A DNA stretch of 64,000 nucleotides. Source: Pammene aurita. Its lineage: Eukaryota > Arthropoda > Insecta > Lepidoptera > Tortricidae. The notes under the pieces are model-generated. The model had not been told where the DNA came from. It searched no databases and saw only the letters and a list, made by a program, of their open reading frames with translations. The stretch lies in the NCBI GenBank assembly GCA_947086415.1, contig OX352300.1:34500716-34564715 (forward strand). Direction: 5' to 3'. Both the position numbers and the translations under genes were made by a program. Within the stretch, counting starts at the first letter, position 1; the number at the start of each line of letters is the position of its first letter. Shown here in pieces: positions 9,601 to 18,600 of the stretch.

Positions 9601-12600
9601 GGCAGGTGCTGTTTCATACTAAGAAATCGGCAGGTGCGATTTCAGACTAAGAAATCGGCAGGTGCGGTTTCAGACTAAGAAATCGGCAGGTGCGGTTTCA
9701 TACTAAGAAATCGGCAGGTGCGGTTTCATACTACGAAATCAACAGGTGCGATTTCATACTAAGAAATCGGCAGGTGCGGTTTCAGACTACAAAATCGGCA
9801 TATGCGGTTTCGTACTAAGGAATCGGCAGGTGCGGTTTCAACTACGAAATCGACAGCTACGGTTTCATACTAAGAAATCGGCAGGTGCGGTTTCGTACTA
9901 AAAAGTCGACAGGTGCGGTTTCGTACTAAGGTATCGGCAGGTGCTGTTTCATACAAAGAAATCGACAGGTGCGATTTCAGACTAAGAAATCGACAGGTGC
10001 GGTTTCATACTAAGAAATCGACAGGTGCGGTTTCATACTAAGAAATCGACAGGTGCGATTTCATACTACGAAATCAACAGGTGCGGTTTCATACTAAGAA
10101 ATCGAACAGGTGCTGTTTCATACTAAGAAATCGACAGGTGCGGTTTCATACTACGAAATCAACAGGTGCGATTTCATACTAAGAAATCGGCAGGTGCGGT
10201 TTCAGACTACAAAATCGGCATATGCGGTTTCGTACTAAGGAATCGGCAGGTGCGGTTTCAACTACGAAATCGACAGCTACGGTTTCATACTAAGAAATCG
10301 GCAGGTGCGGTTTCGTACTAAAAAGTCGACAGGTGCGGTTTCGTACTAAGGTATCGGCAGGTGCTGTTTCATACAAAGAAATCGACAGGTGCGATTTCAG
10401 ACTAAGAAATCGACAGGTGCGGTTTCATACTAAGAAATCGACAGGTGCGGTTTCATACTAAGAAATCGACAGGTGCGATTTCATACTACGAAATCAACAG
10501 GTGCGGTTTCATACTAAGAAATCGACAGGTGCTGTTTCATACTAAGAAATCGACAGGTGCGGTTTCATACTACGAAATCAACAGGTGCGATTTCATACTA
10601 AGAAATCGGCAGGTGCGGTTTCAGACTACAAAATCGGCATATGCGGTTTCGTACTAAGGAATCGGCAGGTGCGGTTTCAGACTACAAAATCGGCATATGC
10701 GGTTTCATACTAAGAAATCGGCAGGTGCGGTTTCAGACTACAAAATCGGCATATGCGGTTTCGTACTAAGGAATCGGCAGGTGCGGTTTCAACTACGAAA
10801 TCGACAGCTACGGTTTCATACTAAGAAATCGGCAGGTGCGGTTTCGTACTAAAAAGTCGACAGGTGCGGTTTCGTACTATGAAATCGACAAGTGCAGTTT
10901 CATACTACTAAATCGGCAGGTGCGGTTTCATACTACGAAATCGGCAGGTGCGGTTTCAGACTAAGAAATCGGCAGATGCGGTTTCGTACTAAGGTATCGG
11001 CAGGTGCTGTTTCATACTAAGAAATCGGCAGGTGCGATTTCAGACTAAGAAATCGGCAGGTGCGGTTTCAGACTAAGAAATCGGCAGGTGCGGTTTCATA
11101 CTAAGAAATCGGCAGGTGCGGTTTCAGACTAAGAAATCGGCAGGTGCGGTTTCATACTAAGAAATCGACAGGTGCGGTTTCGTACTAAGAAATCGGCAGG
11201 TGCGGTTTCAAGTATATAGAGTTCTGAATCTTCTAGCTTAATATTTGTTCTGTGCTAGTAACAATGTTATATTTCAAGTAAATGCGTTAAGTACGTACCT
11301 CAACTTTGTTGCTTAGTTGTGAGAACTCGAACGGTTTCCCCGGCTTGCCCAAGTACGCGCTGCTTGACTGGGACGAGTCCACTGACTGCAACTGGCTGGA
11401 CTTCGTCACTCGGACTAGATTGCTGTGAAGAACAAGTTTTTTTTTTAGGTTTTGTGACATGTTTTTATTCCAACTGTATATTTCTTTGTACAATCCCTAA
11501 CTGCTCACGAAGATGAATGCAACGAGCTCAAACACGAAGGGATAATGTTGAGTAGTTGAGGAGTTCCTATAGGTTCTTTTCAGCTCCATCATCAGATCAG
11601 CTCCATGCCATAATAATATTGCATTATCATAAGATTTCCACATGAATGCAACAGGTCAATTGGAAGTGGATCATTTAACTTGCAAGATTTAATTACAGAC
11701 AACGGGACAGGTAAATAAAAGCTAGTAAACCGTAAGCCAGAAACAAATTTAGTTAGTCATCGCGTCCCAGGCGATAACTTGCGAAGTGGTTAAGGGCGAT
11801 GTATAATGAAGCCTCATAAGGGTCAGCCGCCGCTCCGCTGGTGGGTTGAGGAATGGCTGCCATTTTATCACTTTAAAAAACTGGTTGTCTCCCCCCCCCG
11901 CGAGGCGGCGGGTGCCGTGTGGGCTCGCCTATTATATTATGCTAGACAGATATTTAGCCACGCAAGTAGAGATGCATAAGGACTATTAATAATTTTAATC
12001 AAAAAAGAACGACTTCACTTAGCCTCCACCTTTCCAAAAGGAAATGCCCGACCTATTGTAAAAAATATTTAAATCACTATATGTGTGCTTATAATAGTCG
12101 AAGAGTTCCCTCGATTTCTCCAGGATCCCATCATCAGATTCTGACTTGGTTACAATGGGACCAACTGTGAAGTATACTCTTTCAAACAAAAAATAATTTT
12201 CCAAATCGGTCCAGCTGTCTTCAAATAATCGATGTACATACATACGAGGGTTGCTACTTATATATCCGGAAACAAAAAAACAAACAAACGTACACGGCTG
12301 AAAATGGTTTTATTGTTTTTCAAAGTATTCCCCTTGATGATCTATGCACTTTTGCATTCGCGTGAACCAATTTTTAAAGCACTTCTGCCACTCCGCCTGA
12401 GGTACCTCCATAACGTGTTGTTTGAATGCGTCGACAGCATCTTCAGCGGTCGAAAATCGTTGACCGCGTAATTTATTCTTTATATTTGGAAATAAATAAA
12501 AATCGTTGGGTGCCAAGTCAGGGCTGTACGGCGGATGACCCGTTAATTCCACATTTTGACCCTCCAAAAATAGAGTTGTTTCGCGTGACGTATGACAGCT

Positions 12601-15600
12601 GGCATTGTCATGATGAAGAATGATTCTTCGTTGCTGGTTAGTTTTACGAATTTGTTCAAATACTTCCGGTAAGCAAATGGTCGTGTACCACTCTGAATTA
12701 ACCGTTCTACGGTTTTCTAGTGGCACTGTAGCTACATGGCCATTAATACCGAAGAAGCAGGCCACCATTTGTTTCAATGTACTTTTTGCACGAGTAACTT
12801 TCGTAGGGTTCGGCTCATTTTGAAACACCCATACCGTTGATTGTTGCTTCGTTTCGGGATCGTATGCATAGATCCAGGATTCGTCACCTGTATAGATGTT
12901 ATAAACGGCTTTTGAGTCACCACGGTTATATTTTTTAAACATTTTATTGCACCATTCGACGCGAGCATCTTTTTGCTCTTTTGTTAAGTTGTGGGGTATC
13001 CAACGCGAACAAATTTTTTTTACAGCCAAATAATTATGTAATATGCTATTAATGCTGGTCATAGAAATACCCAGAGTCGCCTCTATCTCGCAGTACGTAA
13101 CATGTCGGTCGTCCATTATAAGTTTTCGCACAGCCTCGATATTTTGTTGTACAACGACCGATTTCGGGCGACCTGCCTTAACTTCGTCCGTAAGCATACT
13201 ACGTCCACGATTGAACTCACTAAACCAGTGATACACAGTAGTTTTAGATGGGGCTTCATCACCAAAAGTTGAAGTTAGTTGATCTATGCACTGTTGTTGC
13301 GTTAAACCACGCCGAAAATCATAATAAATCATAGCACGAATATTTTCACGAGTGAGTTCCATTCTTGCTGCGAGATGACATTTAAAACCCGTCAAAAACA
13401 AAACACGAGCGTTAATAAGAAAGAAAAAATATACCGGCCAGTACTTAAAAAAGTTCAAATTTTACCATGGAGGTCAAATATGCTATTTAAGAAGATTGTA
13501 ATCCCGGTTTCCGGATATATAAATAGCAGCCTATGTAAAAAAAAACAAGCAAAAACAAAGATCCCGACGAATTGATAACCTCCTCCTTCGAAATCTTTAA
13601 GTCGGTTGAAAACAAAACTGCAAGAGTTGTTCTGTACGGCTCTGAGGTTTATAGAAATTATAAATCTACCTTAAGATATGTAACATATTTTAACGCCGGA
13701 AACTAAATTCTTAGCCGTATCCAATCGCAACATTGAATCAATAGTTACCACTAGCTCCATTACCTAGTATGCGCAATAATAACAATAATTTATATTGACA
13801 TAATAATTAATTAATCCCCTAATTTGTTTGATTTATTTGACATCGCTTATGCTCGACTAACTTATTTTTAATTGATGTTATATATTTTACTTTATTAGAA
13901 GTTTTCATTTTATGCGAAATTGTATTGTTATGATTTTTAATTACCTATTATTTATTATCTTGACATTTCATTAATTACTGTAATCCCACAATTTATTTAT
14001 TTTTCAAGGACGTTTCATTAATTATTTCGCCTCGCTACTAAATTCCAATTATTGTATTCTAATAGTAGTTTATGTAACTGTTACGTAATAAGGCCTAATT
14101 ACGTACAGTTGCATACACTGCTTTATCTACACACATATTATATATATTAAATTAAGTGTTCGGAAACCATAGAATGACCGCCATTGTACCGTCATGGCGT
14201 ACTCGATTGTGCCGGCGCTCGCGCGGGACCAATCGAGTTGGCCATGGCGGTAACATTATGTTATCAAATTCGATGTTCCAAATTTGAAACTCATTGCTAA
14301 ACATCGGTATCAACGTTCAAATTTCGTGGCACTTGGTAAGGGTCGCAAAAAAAGAAATACATAGGTATCATTGTTTTATTTATTAGTAATAAATAACATT
14401 TAATTTATTTTTATTCTTAATCGTACTTTGGTAAACTGTACATATATTTAAAGAGGTTTATATTCTTAATACGTCATAGAACCTCAATACTCATTTCATT
14501 ATCCATTTGTAAAAAAAAATCTAAATGCCAAATAGGCAACAAATGTCAATTTAATTGTCATGCAAAATAATATGTGGTAAAATCTTCAACGATAATAGTT
14601 CTTAAAAACACTTACAACTACAATTTAGCATTGATAAATCTTTACCCAACTCCCTATCAGACTTGAGAAAATGGATTTGACGCAGTATACTGATTTTATA
14701 TTCACTAACGAAGGTGCTTGCTGTACTATTTGCGAAATGAATATAAAAAAGAAAAGGTACAATATAGAGAAACATTTGAAATCAAAATCTCATCAAGATA
14801 AATTATCTGATTCACGCTGCCATTTACAGGATATAATACGAGATAATGCTGATTTCGAAATTAAAGACGATATCGTATATTGCAAATTGTGTAATTCGAA
14901 ATTATTTCCCTCTAAATCTAGTATCGACCGCCATTTAAAAACAGATTTACACAACAAAATTCATAAAAATAATGCACAAGAAAAATTTAATAAAGATTTA
15001 ACAGAGTTTATGATTTGTTCGAATATACCGTGGTCAAAATTAGACAATCCTAAATTTAGAAATTTTGTAGAAAACCTTTTAAATCATAAATATGGAAACG
15101 ATATTACTGTGCCGAGTGAAACAAAAATACGAGTAAAATGCTTACCTGAATTGTATGAAAAGAAAAAAAATGAATTGAAAGAGAAATTACAAAATAAAAT
15201 GATTTACCTCAGTGTTGATGAAACATCAGATTCCGTGGGAAAAAAAGTGGCAAATATTTTGATCGGAGCTCTAGATGGAACTAGTACCCAGCCACATTTA
15301 TTTGCTTCTAAGGTATTGGAGGCGACTAACCATTCGACAATAACCAAACTCGTTGAGGAAACCCTTGAAGATCTTTGGGGCGATGAATACAAAAAAAACA
15401 TGGATAAATTATTATTTTTTATAACGGATGCCGGTTCCTACATGGTAAAAGCAGCTAAAAACCTTGTTCAGAAATATAAAAATATGACTCATGTAACATG
15501 CATAGCACATGGATGTAATCGAGTCGCAGAGATAATTAGAAGTCTTTACCCGACCATAAACAGTTTGATTGACTGTATCAAAAAAATATTTCGTAACGCT

Positions 15601-18600
15601 CCTTCAAGGACAAATTTATTTCATCAAATGTGTGTAAATATTCCTCTACCACCCCGACCCGTGATAACAAGATGGGGAACATGGTTAAATGCTGCCTCAT
15701 ATTATCACATGCATTATGATAAAATCAAATCTGTCATCGATGCCTTAAATCCGCGTGAAGCGAGTGCAATTTCTAAAGCAAAAAAAATTTTCCGTAACCG
15801 GAATGGGCCGCAACAATTGCGATTGCGCGGCCTTTCTTTGTTTTACCACCCTAATTAGGAAATGTACTATTTAGGGGCTTTTTTATTTACATATACAAAA
15901 TAAAGGTTAAAAATACTAAGTGATTTGTTTGTATTTATTTTTCTGCCAACCGTACATTGCCACGAAATTTGAACGTTGATACCGATGTTTACTCATTGCT
16001 TAACAATATTTGAGCATGCAAAGTTAAAATTACGTTACTGCCGCAGATAAGAAACTTATCATAGTTAAATCGTTTGTTGTAATGCTTGTCATTGTCTACG
16101 GTTTTTGAACGCATTTTAGAGTACTTACAGTATGAGTGTAGATAAAGTTAAATTTAATTGTAATTCGAATAATGCATGTTAGCTATTAAGTAATGTTATG
16201 CAGATTAGTGCGTAAGGTTTAACTGTCAGTGTTAATTTTATGCAATAAACAATCAATCAACAATCAAACATGAGCAATACTTACATCTCTTTCTCTAACA
16301 AGCTCTTTATCACCTGGCTACCCTTGGCCAGCGGCTGGTCCTGCTTGTTGCACAGTATGAGGACCGGGGGAGAGTTGTTCTGTACCGTGGTGTCTGACAA
16401 GATGGTGTACAAATACCTGAAAGGAGTAGTTTTAGCACTTAGTGGTTATCATATGGAACGGCCTTAGCCTAGTTGGTAGTGACCCTGCCTATGGAGCAGG
16501 AGGTCCCGGGTTCGAATCCTGGTCAGGGCATTTATTTGTGTTTTTATCTTGGATATTTGTTCTACAGTTATAGATATTTTCTATGTATTTAAGTATTTCT
16601 CTATATCTATTTATTATATATATCATAGCCTAAATAGTACTCACAACACAAGCCTTATTGAGCTTACTGTGGGACTAGGTTGATTTGTGTAATATTGTCC
16701 CATAATATTTATTTATTATTATTATTTATACACGGTGTAATATGAGGAAACCGAATAATTTTAACAGCGTATTCCTGATCCTAATTGGAGACTAAAATGT
16801 CGTATAAACTTTTCTGGAATTCGCCTAGTTTCAGAGTTACTACCAATTAAATAAAAAAACATTTTTTATTGTGACTCAGTGCAAAACGCTTTTTTGATGG
16901 CGATTTCACCCTTTATGGGCTCTAGTCTAGACACTCTTATTGACAGATATCAAAGTGCCAAGGAATACATTACATAAACTATTTTTTACGAAAAAAATGT
17001 ACTTATTTATTTTAATCGACAGTTTTACCAATAAAAATTATGTTTTTATGTTCAAAAGCATTTAAAAAATCGAAAAAAAAAACGCAAAACAAAATATTAT
17101 TTGGCGAAATTATTTAATTATTACGCCTAAATTTATTACTCCTTAAGACCTCAGGAATTCGTGGTTAAAATCTCTCGCAATGCTCACGAGCACCGTGTAT
17201 TAAGGAATGAAATGCGTAAAGTGGGGTTGGGTCAGAGGTGTGTTGTAAAAAGTGGTACGAGTAGTTATTTTTTCTAATGTCCATAAGTGCATTGTAATGT
17301 ACCAAAATTAAAGAAAATGATGATTTATGAAGTGTCGGCAACGCGCGAGTGACACCTCTGGAGTTGCAGGAGTCCATAAGCTACGGTAACTGCTTATCTG
17401 ACGGGCATACATTCATGCTCGTTGATTTACCGCGGGCGAACATGCCGCGCGGGTTCTGAGGCCTGATGAATTGGAGTCCCTTCTGTACCGGATGGCTTGA
17501 TTGGCCCAAGTTGGACTTTGTTTTTCATCCCCCCCCCATTTCATTGCATTTTTGAGAAATTCCTGAGCAACTAGTTCAATTAGCAAACAGTCAGGGGAAT
17601 AGTATTAAAGATTAAGAATTAATTGCTTATTGAATTCTGCCGAATCCTACGCCAAATCAGACGTCGTAACTGGAGCCACTTATGCTTAAGTTTCCTTACT
17701 TTCCTTACACATATTTAGTTGTATGCGTCTAATAATTCTGTTTTGTAGTTTGCACTACCTTGGTTGTACAGTGTCTTGCTGTGTAACTTAAATAGTTAAA
17801 TAATAAAATTAATATTAAAAAAAAATATATATATATTATATATACGAGTATATATATATTTTGCAGTAGCACTTACTCCGCGACATCTCTGATCTCCTTC
17901 TGCACTGTCTCCGAGTCAACGACATAGACAATACCCTTGGCACTGTTCTTGTACTGGTCAAAGAACTTGTTACGCAGCCTCTCCTGTCCGGGCAGGTCAA
18001 CCAGTTTAAGGGTTTTCTGAAAACATAGGCAAAACATTTTGAAAACAATTTTTTTTTAGCATGATGGTGGCAAATTAGCATACGGTCCGCCTGATGGTTT
18101 AATACGTTTGTCCCAGCTTTTTGCTCTATTGAGCCTGGGATCAGCTTGGAAACCTAACCCCAGGAATTTGCGTAGGCACTAGTTTTTGCGAAAGCGACTG
18201 CCATCTGACCTTCCAGCACAGAGAAACGTCGAAGTATTTTCGGCTCTTGCGGTTGCTGGCTTGTGCCAACGTGTAAAGCTACATTTACACGCTTGCCGAG
18301 TCTTGGCAAGCCTCAACAAGCTTCAAGCCTTTACAAACGCTTGGATGCCATTTACATGCTTGCGAGTGTGTTACTGTGTTCCGGACAAGCAAGCATGGCA
18401 GACGTGGACGTTGAAGTTGTGTCGGCAATTGCTCTAAGTTTGACTAAACACGCGCCAACGGGTAAATACGTCGCAAGCGCTTGCCGCAAGCTCCCTTTGA
18501 TCTGTCTCCAAAAACCGACACTAGCCCGGATCGCGACAAGCTCTTGCAAGCTCACGCAAGCCAAGCCAAACAACCCCGTTCACACGCTTGTGTTTGTGGA

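Larger units (their letters stand above)
12006..13612. mobile_element. S3 repeat split by a mariner insertion
   Basis: The left part (12006-12242) starts CGACTTCACTTAGCCTCC. The right part (13538-13612) ends CTTTAAGTCGGTTG. Together they form an element with short inverted AACCGACTT ends, broken by the mariner at 12245-13535. The right part matches the fragments at 1265 and 31021. No coding capacity seen. Confidence 0.65.
14122..16146. mobile_element. TTTATCTACACTCAT-ended MITE, interrupted by a hAT element
   Basis: Left end TTTATCTACACACAT, right end ATGAGTGTAGATAAA. The uninterrupted relatives at 30571-30897 (inverted) and 41508-41820 show what the insertion-free element looks like (about 315 bp). 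They share GTTCGGAAACCATAGAATG, GATTGTGCCGGCG and AAGTTAAAATTACGTTACTG. The hAT insertion occupies 14298-15991. Confidence 0.75.

Noticed and set aside
8162..11210. CRISPR-like regular array and repeated 70-residue frames
   Set aside because: There are no unique spacers; the unit is a continuous 28-bp satellite in an intron of a eukaryotic gene. The frames exist because three units make 84 bp, and they are broken irregularly by stops.
16461..16545. tRNA gene at the S1 head
   Set aside because: A and B boxes are present, but the body downstream is conserved between dispersed copies and the acceptor stem does not pair, so it is a SINE.
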